A stretch of DNA of 64,000 nucleotides from Agapanthus africanus (GCA_030015575.1 JASDDO010000006.1:109050045-109114044), one strand, 5' to 3'; shown: positions 34,806 through 48,044, counted from the stretch's first letter. Notes: a model not told the origin generated them from the letters alone. A program made the numbers and translations.

Positions 34806-36335
34806 ACTACGTGCAACCAGTCTGAAACGACGGAGGGCTAAGAATGGTTTCTGGCGAAAACCTTTAACGTAATGAACTTGATATCGTTGAAGGAACTGTA
34901 TAGCTTTTAAAAATATAGTGGCGAAAACCTTTGCTAAAGAGGTCACTCCCGGTGAAGGGATCTCGGCTCTTTCCCCGTAGAATGTGGTGCAGGATATTCC
35001 AAATGAATACCATGGCGCAAAGCAAAAGTAATCGGCTATAGTGAAGTTAATTCCCTGACGCAAACTTCTGTCCATGGGGTCACTCCCGGTGAAGGGATCT
35101 CGGCCCTTGCCTCGTCGACTGAGGAGCTGGATATTCTAACTGAATACCACGATGCAAAACAAAAGTGAACGTCCTTGCAATAACAGCTTTTTGAAAAGTG
35201 TTCCAACAACATCAGAATAGGTTTGTTTTTAACTTGCATTGATCCGAATCAACGCAGTCCCATCAATTGATCACACCAATAAAGAACGAAAATAATGATG
35301 TACGTATATGCCATCCGCATTCGCCACTGGGTCTCGTCATTACCCGTTAGGTTACTTAACTAACGACAGAGCGGGGACTGGACTAGCGCGGATGCAAAAC
35401 ATATACAACATCTACTAGTATATATATCAATATATAATATTTCGCTCAAGGCGTGATAAAATGCAACATCACAGAAATGTACAACATCACAGAACAATAC
35501 AGATATCTGGGATCCCCGGGTTTCACAGAGCCATTACTGAAACCCGACGTTCCCCTGATCGTGTGGATAGCCTGTGCAATGAAATCCTAGACCCCTACGG
35601 GCGCGGCAAGTTACCCGCCAAAACCTGAAGCGGGGCAGCCCCCTTCAGCAACGTGAATGGACCACCCAGCACTTCACGGAATCCGGTAACATGGGCACCC
35701 CTCCTGGGTCAACCTGTACCCCCTACGAGTGCGGCGAATAGCCCGCCAATTCTAGAGTAAAGCCCCCTCCGTCTCAATGCCATGAGATGCGGGCTTGTTT
35801 CCCTCTAGAACCCGGCTATCCATGCACCCCACCTTGGGGTAATCCTGGTACAGGAAGTAAATTATACATACAACAGGTACATCGACCTCGACCTGGTCAT
35901 GCCGCAAAAGAATAATACAAACAGGCAGTGACGGCAGTCCACATGTCGGACGCTCGCCCCGCAATATCAAATGTACATAATACAACAAAATCTATTCTAC
36001 CATTGTATCCAGGCTATCCCCCACGACCAATCCGCAACATCACAGCACAACACAGAACATCAACGTGAATGTCATGTTCGCAAATCCGTCTAACCGGGCT
36101 ATAGCAGTTAGACGGGATTTACCGATCAAGTGACATTCACGGTCGCAGATATAATGTAAATACTATGAACTAATATGCTTAAAATATTCGATCGATCAAA
36201 TTTACCTAAGTGGGCCCCCAAGCACTACTGTAGCACATAAAGAAATTCTGGGCCCAAAAAGAATATTCCAAAACCCCAATTTCTCTGTAAAACGATCACT
36301 GTGGAAAATTGGTGCAGTGAACTCACTGAACTGCG

Positions 36336-36376
36336 GCGGAACCGCGGCGCCAAGGGGGTTTTGGCCGCGGTTCCGC
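36336..36376 (-). other. GC-rich hairpin near PBS, element C
   Basis: GCGGAACCGCGGC (36336-36348) and GCCGCGGTTCCGC (36364-36376) form a perfect 13-bp stem, 199 bases from the PBS. Confidence 0.8.
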
Positions 36377-36575
36377 GGTGGTTCTACAGTATCACTCTAC
36401 CAAATTTTCACAGATGTCTTAGAATTTCCTGCACATCATTCTGCAACTACCTGAAAAAAAATTTGAGCCAAAAAAAATTCGACAGAAACTGAGGCTAGGA
36501 AAAAAAAGGGTTTTGGAATATTTGTTTGATCGAGTTCTAAACACACTAGAGCATGCTAGACTAGGTTAATGGCGA

Positions 36576-36588
36576 GGCTCTGATACCA
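36576..36588 (-). promoter_or_regulatory. Primer-binding site, element C
   Basis: GGCTCTGATACCA, complement of the tRNA-Met site, one base from the LTR at 36590. Confidence 0.9.
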
Positions 36589-36589
36589 C

Positions 36590-38817
36590 TGTAAGTGCAC
36601 GGCGGCGCCCCGGCCGTCAATCCGATGCCGGAATGCGGAAGCGATGCTTTTCTTTAAACTTTAAAACCGGCACCACCGCGAACTATAAACCCGGATCGGG
36701 CCATTAATCTAGTCCTAGCTATCTAGAGAAGGGGTAGAGAGATATACCGAGCGATCCGTGTCCTTCTGACTTCTCGTCGTCGTCCCGATCTCCCCGCGGA
36801 ATCTCCGGTCTCCACCAAGTCGCCGGAAGGGCACCACGTCGCCGGCTTCTTTTACGGGCTCCCACCTCTGGACCGAGGCAACTCGAGCACGAAGCTGGCG
36901 AGTCGACGTGCCCAAGATTTGCTGTAGATGAAGTGAAGATCTATATGTCTCATTTGGGGTATTAGAAGTTGCCCTTTTAGTGGAGGTAATGAAGTGAGGA
37001 ATTTTTGTGGATGAACTTGGGGATTTTTGCAAACAAGAGAGAACCAAATATCCCCTACCCAAAAATTTCAGCCCCCCTTTAACCTTGGCCGGCCATGAAC
37101 AAATGGAGAGCAGAAGAGAGTGAGAGAATGAGGGAGAGTCTCACAAGAATAATGCAAGAGAGAGAGATCAAAAATGTTATCATGAAAGGAAATGATCTCA
37201 CACTCAAACCCACACTCAACCAACCATCATCATTACTCCAAAGTCAAGCAATGATCAACAACCAAAACCAAAGAAGAAGAAGTCAAATGGTGGAGGAATT
37301 ATCATGATACAAAGATATGCAAAGACAACCCTCCAAAATACTTATTTGCACAAATGCAAATAAGCCCTCCTCCACCAATCTTCAGCCAATGAAAGATACA
37401 AAGAAATATGGCTGAAACGGAAAACAAACTGGCAACTCCAAAAAACTGATCCCGTAATAAATTACAGGAAAACCCCGCTATTGTATATACATACCCGCAT
37501 TTGTATTCCGACCGAAATACAAATGCAATGAGACAAAATCTACACAGTACAATACTAGCATCCGGCTTAAACCAAAGCCTGCTAGTATTATCCGTCCGAT
37601 CCTGATCCGTGCAATACCGCACGTATCTGATCGAACCCTTCCATATGTCCATACGGCCTCTAGTACTAACCGTCCTATCCTGATCCGTGCAATACCGCAC
37701 GTATCTGATCGAACCCTGCCATATCTCCATACGGCCTCTACAGCGTTTCGCCCGAAACTTGAGTAACTGAATGTGGGGGACTCTAAAGACTCGTCAATAC
37801 TTTGGTTGTGGATTTAACCACTAGCACGTCAGAGGTATTAGCCATACGTAACGGGCTACCAGGTATTGACCAAAAGGGACGTCGATGAGCGAACTCATCC
37901 TGACACCCTACTGAGCTTGTCAGTGACAATATCCGTACAGTCCGGCCCGTTCGTCTATGAGCATCGCATGACGGGCCTTGGTGGTTGGTAAAAGTCAGAC
38001 CCCCAAAAGCGGTACAAGTCGTGTTGGAGTGTAGCCTAGAACACCCTGAGATACTACTGGAATACCTACCAGTAAATCTCCTGCCTTGGCCAAGGACTTC
38101 GTGTAATGGCTCTCCTAGACACAGCGCGACCTCACCCCCAATATCGGGAGAGACGAACCCCTGAAGATCCGCTCACTGCCTCCATGTAGCTCGGGACTGT
38201 ACCCAACTAAAACCTGTTTGCACGTCTCCTTTGAGCGTGGTAGGGTAGTAATCAAAGTACAGTGGGAACTCACACGAGACAAATGACGATCCTCAGGTCG
38301 ATGAGCTAACCTGTACACATGTCACCAGGGAACTGCTATCTGACGTCAGGTATAAGACCAACTAGCATGTTTCCGGCGAGTCCTGTCCGGTGTACTCATA
38401 ACCCAATGAGCACCTGTATACATATTAGGTGAACCAACTGACACCAATGGCTTGTGAGACCGGCCACCGCCCCTCGTCGGGGTCTCGACTGTATACACTA
38501 GTCTACTCTGGAGTATAGATGCCCTTTCTCGAAACTCCTACGACTAGGGACCTTTTAAGGATATGCTTATAGATTACCAGCTCACACGTATATGATCGCC
38601 CTCATACTGCTGGCAGTCAAGCATGAATCCAAGGGGTTCTATCAACGTGCAATAGTGACCTGTAAGGTCACCTAAAGCTGTACACGATGATAAAGGTAAA
38701 CCAGATAGCATACTATCATCTTGAGTAAGACTGTCCTACCGGAATAGGTCCTCCCTCAATCATTGCAATTACGTGCCTGTGATCCAATAATTGACTCTGA
38801 GGGCACTATCTCCAACA
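36590..38817 (-). repeat. 5' LTR of element C
   Basis: 2,228 bp, partner of 28628-30856, with the same internal 80-bp duplication (about 37580-37740). It is followed by the target duplication CAAGT. Confidence 0.92.
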
Positions 38818-38822
38818 CAAGT

Positions 38823-40818
38823 TTTGTGGTGGACCCTCTAGAAGACAACAAACCTTAACTCGATTATGTGACCGTCATGAACTGCCCTTTGAACCTTAGG
38901 GTTTGGAGAAGTACGGCGTGCCACATGTGAGGCGTTGGCTTGACCCTTATACGGCTGGACCGCTACTACTGTGACACACTCCGGAAGTTTTGAACTCCTC
39001 TCAAGTGTTGAGCTTTAGGGAATTTTGGGTATTTGAACATTCGGTCGAAAACTTTGATACTGTCTATTTATCTTGAATGTGATACAATATGTGGAATTCA
39101 TATAGTTTAGGCATGAAATACGAAGTATGTGATATTTCGCATTTATGATGTCTAAAGAGAATGTGGATTCCAAATATTGTAGTTTTCACTTTCTTTTCTA
39201 TGACCGTAAGTGTAGTATGTTCGATATCGCCGGTTTCGTTGCTATACATCAACGACAATCGGGGTACGCATACTTATTTACGTTGATGATATATGATATT
39301 ATGTGTTGCTGAGATATGATGTGCAGGATTGTCGCGATTGAATAGCCGGGGGGTTTTATGTGAGATGAGAGCTTTATATTTTCATTCATGTAAATTCAAA
39401 TGTAATGTAATATTCTTTTATTTGGGGCACTTCCGGGTTGAGGTTGATGTCACCAGTGTTGTATATTATTTACTTTTCCGCATTAGGATAGACCCAAGGA
39501 GGGGAGCACAAGTGACCGGGTTCTGGGGTTCAGTGGGAGGCCATCTCGAGGAGTCGAGACCGGGTCTCCTAAACTCCAGGATTGGCAGGGTCGCTTGCCG
39601 CTCTCGTAGGGGTGTAGGGGTGTGGGCTTGGCTATTCATCGCGACTGTGGAATCCGTATTTTCTATTGTTGGCTAAATACTAAATACGGACGTCCTAGTA
39701 TATCCCACATTATATAAATGTTTCTGCTGCTTGTGTTCTGTGATATCTGAGACGAATGATATATTATATATGAGATATATAGTAGACGTTGCTTATGTTT
39801 TGCACCCGTGCTAGTCCCGTCCCGCTATGCCGTTAGTTAAGTAACCTAACGGTGCATAACGGAACATTGTGGCTAATGCGGATGGCATAAGCGTACGTGT
39901 TATTTTCGTTTCTTTTCTGTGATTGGCTTAAAGACTTAAATGATGGGATTACATTAATATGATTAATGTAAAGAAAATAAACCTAAAAAGATGTTCTAGA
40001 ATCAGATTTGAAAACCACTCGGCTCTTTATGAAAAAGCTATATTTCAAAACTGCGGAGCACAAGCCACTCCTTTTGAAAACCATTTGATTCTACGACCAT
40101 ATCAAGTTCAAAGCGTTAAAGATTTTCTTAAAAATCATCCGCAACCCTCCGTCATTTTAGGAAGTAGAGTACTTAGTATTCGTGCTACGTTTGTTGACTT
40201 TAGTTAAGGCGTAGTGTACGGTAGCTAAGTGATGTCTTCCTACACTGCATATGATGCAGATTAATTAGGACATTCATGCGACTTTGTTGACCATAGTTAA
40301 GGGTCATATGGGTGGGTCTAATTGATCAAGAAATGACGGGTCGAACTTGACTGGTACTTATGATTTGTTGACCATAGTTAAGATCATAAATACTAGGGGT
40401 AAAAATCACATCGGGAATTTCAAGTGTTGAGATTTGCAATGAGATTGCATACCTTCCATATGATGGTTGGATCCCCATCCCACTGTGGGCAATAGTTGCT
40501 CCTAGGAGAGTTTTGCAGTTTACAATTAGCTAACTCATTAGGTGTCTAGAAAGGTGTTAACGGGGCTACGCCTCTGGGAAAACGAGGTTTACTTTAATTA
40601 GGTCCGTACGAAAGCACGGGGAACCTCCCTCAAGTACCGACACCGGCCTGGCTGAACGGTTAGTGAAGTTGTAGACTGTAATTAATCCTGGATAGTTTTC
40701 TTTTTAAGGTTTGAAAGAAAAACATGATTAAAGCAGTGGGAGACATCGATTAGACAAGATAATAACCAATATGATCTATGCAAGAGCTTTCGCTGAGTGT
40801 ATTCTTTTCTCTCTCTTA
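38823..40818 (+). other. Leader of element D, second part
   Basis: Continues the leader after element C and runs to the gag start. It contains a GC-rich conserved block (39480-39660), the hairpin ATGCCGTTAG/CTAACGGTGCAT (39827-39857) and the triple hairpin repeat (40191-40382). A 115-codon ORF (39329-39676) covers the GC-rich block; a related frame (IDPRRRAQVTGFWG) is open in A, E and F but shifted in B, so its coding status is doubtful. The duplicated TCACTCCCGGTGA block of A, B, C and F is absent here. Confidence 0.75.
40180..40395 (+). other. Triple hairpin repeat of leader, element D
   Basis: TTGTTGACTTTAGTTAAGG at 40191-40209, TTGTTGACCATAGTTAAGG at 40284-40302 and TTGTTGACCATAGTTAAG at 40365-40382. 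The third is enclosed by CTTATGAT / ATCATAAA arms, the second by GAC / GTC plus outer ATG / CAT-like pairs. Confidence 0.75.
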
Positions 40819-40831
40819 ATGGCAGATACCA

Positions 40832-43222
40832 ATGACTGGACTCAATCTTTTACTAGATAAAAACAAACTGAATGGGACCAATTATAAAGACTGGCTGAGG
40901 AATCTGAAAATACCCTTGACTTATGATAAAGTATCATATGTCCTTACGGCTCCAGCCCCGCCCGTCCCAGGTCCAAAATCCTCAGTTGCGGATATTGAAG
41001 TCCGCAAGACATGGGATACTGACTGTGCCACGGCCAAATGCCTCGCACTTGCATCGATGGACAATACACATCAAAAGAAGCACGAGAATATGGACATTCA
41101 AACCATATTCCTCCATACAAATGAGTTGTATGGAGAGCAATCCCGGGTATTACGATACGAAGCATCAAAGAAATTGTTTCAGATGCGAATGGCCCCTGGC
41201 ACACCGGTAGGAGACCATGTTCTGAAGATGATAGCTCTTATAGAAGAGCTTGAGGACCTTGGATGGACAATGGACAATGAATAGTATAAAGATATTATTC
41301 TGCAGTCCCTCCCCTCCACTTTTGCTCAATTCATAGTTAACTTCGACATGCACAGCATGGAGAAGGAGCTACGTGAACTCCTTAATATGTTAAGGAGTGC
41401 AGAGAGCACTATGAAATCAGTAAAAACTCCCGTTATGACTATTGGACAATCTTCCTCTTCTCGCCTAAAGGCTAAGGCCAAGGGAAAGAAAAAGAATAAG
41501 CCCATCAATCCTAAGGGTGGAGTTAAAAAGGTGAAGGGAAAGGAAAAGTCCAAAGATGGAGACTCGGGGAAAGGTGAATGTTTTCATTGCCACAAGACAG
41601 GACATTGGAAGCGCAACTGTACGGATTACTTGAACCTCAAGAAGAAGCATGGGGATGCTTCCGCTTCAGGTGTGTTTGTGACAGAAAACTGTTTTTCAAT
41701 AAACTCTGCTTCCTGGGTATTAGATACCGGTTCAGGTTCTCACATTCGCAATTCTATGCAGGGGCTGAGAAATAGCAAAGTTTTGAAGACAGGTGACCAT
41801 ACTCTCCGCGTTGGAAATGGTTCCAATGTACATACAGTCGCAGTGGGAGAGTATCACTTGGGGTTGCCATCTGGGTGTATATTGGTTTTGAACCCATGTT
41901 ATTTTGTACCAAGTATGCTATGTAATATAATATCTGTTTCTTTGTTAGACAATGAAGGATATAATTTTGTATTGCAGAACAATGTTATGAACATTCACCT
42001 AAATCAAATGTTGGTTGGGTATGGTACACTTAATAACGGGATATACGTCGTAAATCAACACACAGTTTTCAGTATACAACACACTAAGAAAAGAAAACTT
42101 TCAGAAATAAATGAAGCTTTTCTTTGGCACTGTAGACTTGGTCATATTAACGAAACAAGACTAAACAAGTTACACAAAGATGGATATTTAAACCCTTTTG
42201 AATATAAATCTTATGCGGCTTGCCAGTCTTGTATCAAGGTTAAAATGACCAAAACTCCGTTTACCGGACACGGAGAAAGAGCTACCGAGCTCCTCGGACT
42301 TATACATAGTGATGTATGTGGTCCAATGTCTGCACAAGCTAGAGGCGGTTTTTCATACTTCATTACGTTCACTGACGATTTCTCAAGATTCGGTCATGTA
42401 TTTTTATTAAAGCACAACTCTGAAGCTTTCGAGAAATTCATTGAATATAAACAAGAAGTAGAAAAACAAACCGTCTTGAGTATCAAGATGCTTCGACCAG
42501 ATCGAGGTGGGGAATACCTTAGTACAGAATTTGCAAACTTCCTAAAAGAGAACGGGATTCTCTCTCAGCTCACTCCTCCTTACACTCCACAGCACAACGG
42601 TATGTCAGAACGACGGAATCGGACCCTATTAGATATGGTCCGTTCCATGATGAGTGATGCTGAGTTACCCGTCTCATTTTGGGGGCATGCATTGGAGACT
42701 GTAGCGTTTCTACTGAACAGGGTTCCAACCAAAACCGTGTCTACCACGCCATATGAGATATGGCATGGGAAGAGACCATCTTTTAAGAGAATTAAGATTT
42801 GGGGTTGCCCGGCCTATGTTAAAAAGCAGAATCCGGACAAACTCGAGACACGGTCAGTCATGTGTAATTTTGTGGGGTATCCAAAGAATTCTTATGGATA
42901 TCTATTCTACCACAAAGAGGAACAAAAGGTGTTTGTTTCTCAGTATGCCATATTCTTGGAAAAAGAGTTTTTCACAGATAAAGATGATGGCAAGGTGGTG
43001 GATCTAGAAGAGGTTCTAGAGACACAAACTACAAATGACGATTTGGTTGAACCGGCTGTTGCAATAGAAACTGAGGAACCTCGGCCACTCCGAAGGTCTG
43101 GTAGGACTTCTTGCCCACCGGAGAGGTACTACGGTTTCCTCATTGATGGTGATGGAGAATACTGTATCAAGGATGATGATGATCCTACCAGTTTTCAGCA
43201 AGCTATCACGAGTGGAGTGTAA
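40832..43222 (+). CDS. Copia gag-protease-integrase frame of D (one amber stop, RT lost)
   Basis: A single reading frame from ATG 40832 encodes Copia Gag (LNGTNYKDWLRNLKIPL near the start), a zinc knuckle CX2CX4HX4C (41579-41620, CFHCHKTGHWKRNC), protease active site VLDTGSGSH (about 41716), pre-integrase HCRLGH and CQSC zinc site, and integrase with all three catalytic acids (Asp in FTDDFSR about 42373, Asp in RPDRGGEY about 42500, Glu in SERRNR 42608; 35 residues between the last two). One in-frame TAG at 41282-41284 splits gag, and the frame reopens directly after. The frame ends where gypsy LTR G1 begins: the stop TAA lies inside its TGTAAC start. Reverse transcriptase, RNase H and 3' LTR are therefore missing. 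This is the only copy here with gag, and the most intact coding region in the window. Confidence 0.88.
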
Positions 43223-46200
43223 CGTTTTAAAAATAATTAAATGAATAAAATTGTTTAAGTGAATTTTATGATTTTTCGGTAAAGCAAAATGTATTTTTCG
43301 TAAAATCAAACCGTAATTGTTTTTCATTATAAATTCAAAAATACCTATTTAATTATGTAATTACTAGTAAATATTGTTTATTTAGCCACTTATAAATTTT
43401 TAGTTTAATAAAATATTTTTTCCTAAATTAATTATTTTAAATATTAACATAAGCTTTATTTTTACACTAAATTAGTGTAAATTACAAATTTGAATGGTTT
43501 TAATTTGTAAAAATGAACCATGGCATATTAGAATTTAGTGTGTATCATGCAAAAATTATTTGCAAATTTTTCCTATTTTCTAGAGCTTTCTTGAGTTGCT
43601 ATAGTAAATAAATAAATAATTAATTAAATAAAGCATGAAAAGACTTTATGTGATGTTTTCTTCTCTTGAAAGTTCTACACACTTTCACACTCACTTCTTT
43701 CTCTCCCTCACCTCACCAAGGCCGGCCACAAGACCCCCATGGCTGCCCCCCCCATTTTCCACCTCATTTTTGTTCAAAATTCATCAAAAATATTTCAAAA
43801 ATTCAATTAAAATTCCACAAAATCCTAATTTCTTCATACCCTTTATTCTCTACCCTTCTTTATATGGATTTAGGAGTGGGAAAGCATGTATTTTGGAGGC
43901 TCATTTCTTATTGGGATTTCATATTTTGGGAGGTATAATTTCTTTCTTTTGATTTATTGTTTTAGATGTTCATTTAAGCTTAATTAGATTTAATGAATTA
44001 AATCTTTGTTTTTTTTTTAAAAATGCAAGTTAGGGTTGTAAATTCAAGTTACGGTTTTTAATAATTAATTAGGGTTATAATAGTTAGTTTAACACTTTTA
44101 GAATTGGAAAATATTGCATGGTTGTTAAATTGTAAAATTTTCATTTAAAATTGTTTTAAATAAGGAAATTAGCTAACTAGATTTTTCTAAAATGTGTTTG
44201 TGGGTAATATAAAATTCCAATTAAAGTTGTTATCATTAGATTGTGGTTTTAGTGAGAGTATTAGCATGTAAATGGAATGAAAAACTTAGTTGGATCACTA
44301 GATTACTTTCATAATTGGAAAAATAGTAATAAAATGCTATTATTTTGTAAACTAGATTTTGGAAATTACTAAATAAAAGGGATTTAAATTATAATTATGG
44401 TTTCATTATATCATTATCATCATGAATTGTAATTTAAGATATTAATTCATGCAAAATCATGTTTTGTGGTGGAATTGTGGTGTTTTGCTTGAAAAATGTT
44501 GAAAATTGTTAAATGTTGGAAACTAGAAATTTCAAATAAATGCAAAATTGTGTAATAAAAATATAGTAATGGTTTGTATAGTCTAGTAATGCTATTTAAT
44601 GAGTTTTATGGCCATTAGTTTCATTTAAATGTCAAGTTTTGATGAAAAACGGTATACTGGCATTTTCGGGTTTTACGAAATTGGACGGTTTGATGGATTT
44701 TAGGGTTTCGATGGATTTAATCATGTTTTATAGTATAAGTAATGTGTTTTAAAACTACAAGTTGTTTGTTGATGTTTATCTCGATCCATCGGAGTTTGTA
44801 CGCCGATATCGAGCGATATTTGGTTCTTTTGCGTGGACGGGACATAGGTTTTAACCTATGCTTGTTCCTTGTATCGTTTGACTTTTGTATGTGATTCGGT
44901 TTACGATGCTATTTATATGTTTGCGTTTAGATACCCCTCACGTGGACTGCGGGCGATGAAGAGGAGGATGGCGACACCGTCGTCGGCAGACATGGACCAG
45001 GTGAGTAGATGTATATCTACGGGGGGAAGTCGGGTGGATGGCGTTTAGCACCCCCGCAACGTAGAATAGGAATAGTACTTATTGACATTAGGAGAACCCG
45101 ATGTGACCCTAGATTCTTACTGAGCAGGACCCTAGTAATGACCCTAGGCGGGACTAGACTGATTTAGGAAACCATACCTGAGGATGAATACTTTGGGAGA
45201 GGTTCGTAGGTTTCTGATAGAAACACACACGCACACACTAAAACTTGACATGGCGTATACATATATGTGTGTATATATATAAAACTAGGTATAGGTGTAT
45301 ATATATACACAACACGTATATGGGATTCGTTGAAGTGATATGATATCTGAGGTATGATGAAACAGTATGACTGGGCTTGATGCCGTGATTCTTGACTATA
45401 CAGTCGTATTAAAGTATTAGCGGATCATTAGAGAATGAGATAATGAACATGAACATATAAACTATAAAGGGTGGTGGTGATATTGAGGTACATGGGACGC
45501 TAAAATAGTACCTGGGCTGTAGCTTGTGACTTGATGACGATAAGATATCGGTATGACTTAATCAAAATATGATACATATGACATGATACTTTTGAGGATA
45601 AACTAATGATGCATATTATGATGGCAATGATATATGATCGATGTAGGCGATTACAGTTTAACACCTTGATCATGAGATGTGTTGGTGATGATGTTATACG
45701 AATAATGAGACACCTAGGAGATACTTGACCGTACCCTGATATTGGGATGCCGTACGATGGATTTTACCGTACGAGGCTTAGATTTGATGATTGATCCGCA
45801 CTCTTGATTCGAGAAAGCCGTACTATGTACGTGACGCTATTGAGGCATGATCGCCGACTATTAGAGATATTGATTTAGACCCTAGGTAGACTCTAGTTTC
45901 TTACTGACTAGTCTATTAGGTTTAGTTCCTTAGGATGTTAGATGGACACTGGTTTATGTTCGACTCACATAGTGGTAGTTGTACTCGTATCCCGCAGAGG
46001 AGTGGATAATGCACACCTGTATTTACATTCTTACTGTAATCATCATGGTGCATGTTCTTACATATGTTGCAAAAATCAGTACAAACCATACCTGTTAGGA
46101 CACCAGCACCATTACCGATGATGCGCATATTCCACGCACACTTATTTGCCGGCTCACACACATCATCATCGGTAATTGCTATGTCACGTACACTTTAGAT

Positions 46201-47706
46201 CATATTATCTTTTATTGATAGAATCAGTTAACAACTAAACCGATATAATATTGTGATCACTCTCTGATGTTAGTATAAGACATGATATTTATTACTTAGA
46301 CATTCATGCTTTCATATTTTCATGTTATCGCACAGTAGTATGGGCATATGCCGACACTTATCATATACTTACTCATGATTTTGAGATTTGGATTTCTATG
46401 AGATTTCTGGATTTTTGGGGAACCGCAAAAATATATAAAACTTCTCTCTCTCTCCTCTTCTCTTTTTAAAATAAGATGCGGTTTTCTCGTGATGTATGTG
46501 TCGTCCACCATGAGATTTCATGTTTTCTGTTGGATTTCTAGACCCGATTCGAGGAGTGGATGAACCGTCTCGGGTACATGGTGGGCCCGGTATGGTACCC
46601 TGGGGCAAGAAGATCGAGTTGTAGACGATGAGCCTGGCAGGGGAAGGCTATCTACCGGTGATTTCTGGCGCGGCGGATATCCGGAGGATACCGACCGTTG
46701 TCGTGAGATTTGATGATATGGGCCGATCCGGACTAACGGAGCCTGACATATTGAGACTTGAGATTACATGTGTTGTGTCGATGCTTGGCATGGATTTCTA
46801 TGGATTTCATTGTTGAGATTTCAGATGCTTATACACACTTTACTATGATAACTGCTAAAGAGTTCTTATACATGTATATCTGGATTTCAGGATTTGTTAC
46901 TTTACATTCATGGTGCGTGCATTTCATTTCATATGACATAGTATTATATGAGGCACTGACACGAACACGGAGTATCTGCACTTACACGTAGTATTACCCT
47001 GCTATTACTAGATGTTTGGGATATAGTAGTGTATTATTATGACCTAGGATAGCGTCGTGCATTCGGTTTCTTTTCGTAGATGTCTTCTACTCACGAGTTG
47101 GCAACTCACCCCCGTTGTGCCAAATTTTATTACAGGTTCGATGTACAGGTTTTCCTGGCAGCTTGCTGGCACATCTATTCCTTCAGGGTGATTTGCACGG
47201 TAGGTTGGTTCACTTGTATCTGAACCACCATTGTATTTTATTCATTCATTTGTATCTAGTGAGCTCCATCAACCATTTGTATTACTTGATAAGTTATTGG
47301 ACCAGTCTTTTATTTCGACCTTAGAGTCGCGCATGTATTATTCTGATCTGGTGGTTTTGTTTTCTTTTGAGTTTTGAGCCTCGCCTATTGGCGTTGTATA
47401 TTATGGTGCTTGTTGTGGTTGTTTCCGCCTGTTGGCGTTGATGCTAGCTCCCGTTTGGGGATGCTTTTTATTGTTTATGTATATTATACTTGTTGTACCC
47501 GTTTGGGGGCCAGTTTTTACAGAGGAGACTCTGCCGAAATTTTTGGTAAAATTTGCTGATGTTTTTATACTTGTTTTCTTTTATTTTCTTCTTTTTCTTC
47601 TCTTATGGTTTAGATTTCTGGGCTTCGGCTTACTTAGGTTACTTGGCGCCTCTAGACGCTTCGAAATCTAAGTGTCGGTCACGTTCCGTACTTTCGGGTC
47701 GTGACA
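43218..47706 (+). repeat. Ty3/gypsy 5' LTR (G1), inserted in D
   Basis: A 4.49-kb AT-rich sequence starting TGTAACG and ending CGTGACA, followed four bases later by a tRNA-Met PBS. The ends and PBS are typical of plant chromovirus (Tekay-type) elements; the length is unusually large. It begins inside the D pol frame. It contains a TC-rich stretch (43660-43750), a GC-rich segment with a possible small exon (44931-45000) and (TATA)n runs (45250-45310). No gene is apparent; short ORFs are unconvincing. No second LTR is in the window. Confidence 0.7.
44931..45000 (+). other. Possible 70-nt cassette exon in gypsy LTR G1
   Basis: A GC-rich segment bounded by TTGCGTTTAG (acceptor-like) and CCAG|GTGAGTAGAT (near-perfect plant donor). 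The equivalent segment in G2 (60678-60750) has the same borders and nearly the same length, though its interior differs. Confidence 0.45.
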
Positions 47707-47710
47707 AAGT

Positions 47711-47723
47711 TGGTATCAGAGCG
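47711..47723 (+). promoter_or_regulatory. Primer-binding site, gypsy G1
   Basis: TGGTATCAGAGCG, the tRNA-Met primer site, four bases after the LTR end at 47706. Confidence 0.85.
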
Positions 47724-48044
47724 CTAGGTTTAACTTTGTATAAGTCTAGGTGACCCTTGGTTGATGGAGTAGGCGATTTAGGTAGAGTAACGTACCGTGG
47801 GTATGGTCCGCGGCATACTTACGATACGCTACTCTGCTTAAGGAGCCTTAGGATGTACATTGTTTGCACCGTATTTCATTCGTTCCTTTAATCTGCCCTC
47901 GTCGATATCGGATGGTGGTTTCTGTTACCACGGGCAGAGGAAGCTGCGGCTCGAATGCGATAAACATCAGAGTATTGGTTATTCTTGAGGATTGAAGCAT
48001 TGCTTAGCGTGCGGACGAAGGGTATTCATATGCCGTCCGGATAA
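47724..48044 (+). other. Gypsy G1 leader, truncated
   Basis: Non-coding sequence after the PBS. It runs until about 48045, where it changes into Copia leader sequence. No gag or pol of G1 remains. Confidence 0.55.

Larger units (their letters stand above)
34221..36575 (-). other. Leader of element C
   Basis: Non-coding leader matching the order seen in A and F: TC-rich start (about 34300), triple hairpin repeat, duplicated TCACTCCCGGTGA block (about 34931-35030 and 35068-35165), CCGTTAG-type hairpin (35344-35365), GC-rich block (35560-35850, itself partly duplicated around CCCCTACGGGCGCGGC / CCCCTACGAGTGCGGC), and GC hairpin. Confidence 0.75.
28628..38817 (-). mobile_element. Complete Copia element C inserted in D
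   Basis: A 10,190-bp element with two nearly identical LTRs (2,229 and 2,228 bp), polypurine tract, decayed coding region, leader, PBS and a perfect 5-bp target duplication CAAGT (28623-28627 and 38818-38822). Over the first ~200 bases the LTRs differ at roughly 4% of sites, so the insertion is fairly young, but the coding region is full of stops. It lacks gag like A, B and F. It was probably moved by proteins supplied by another element. Confidence 0.93.
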
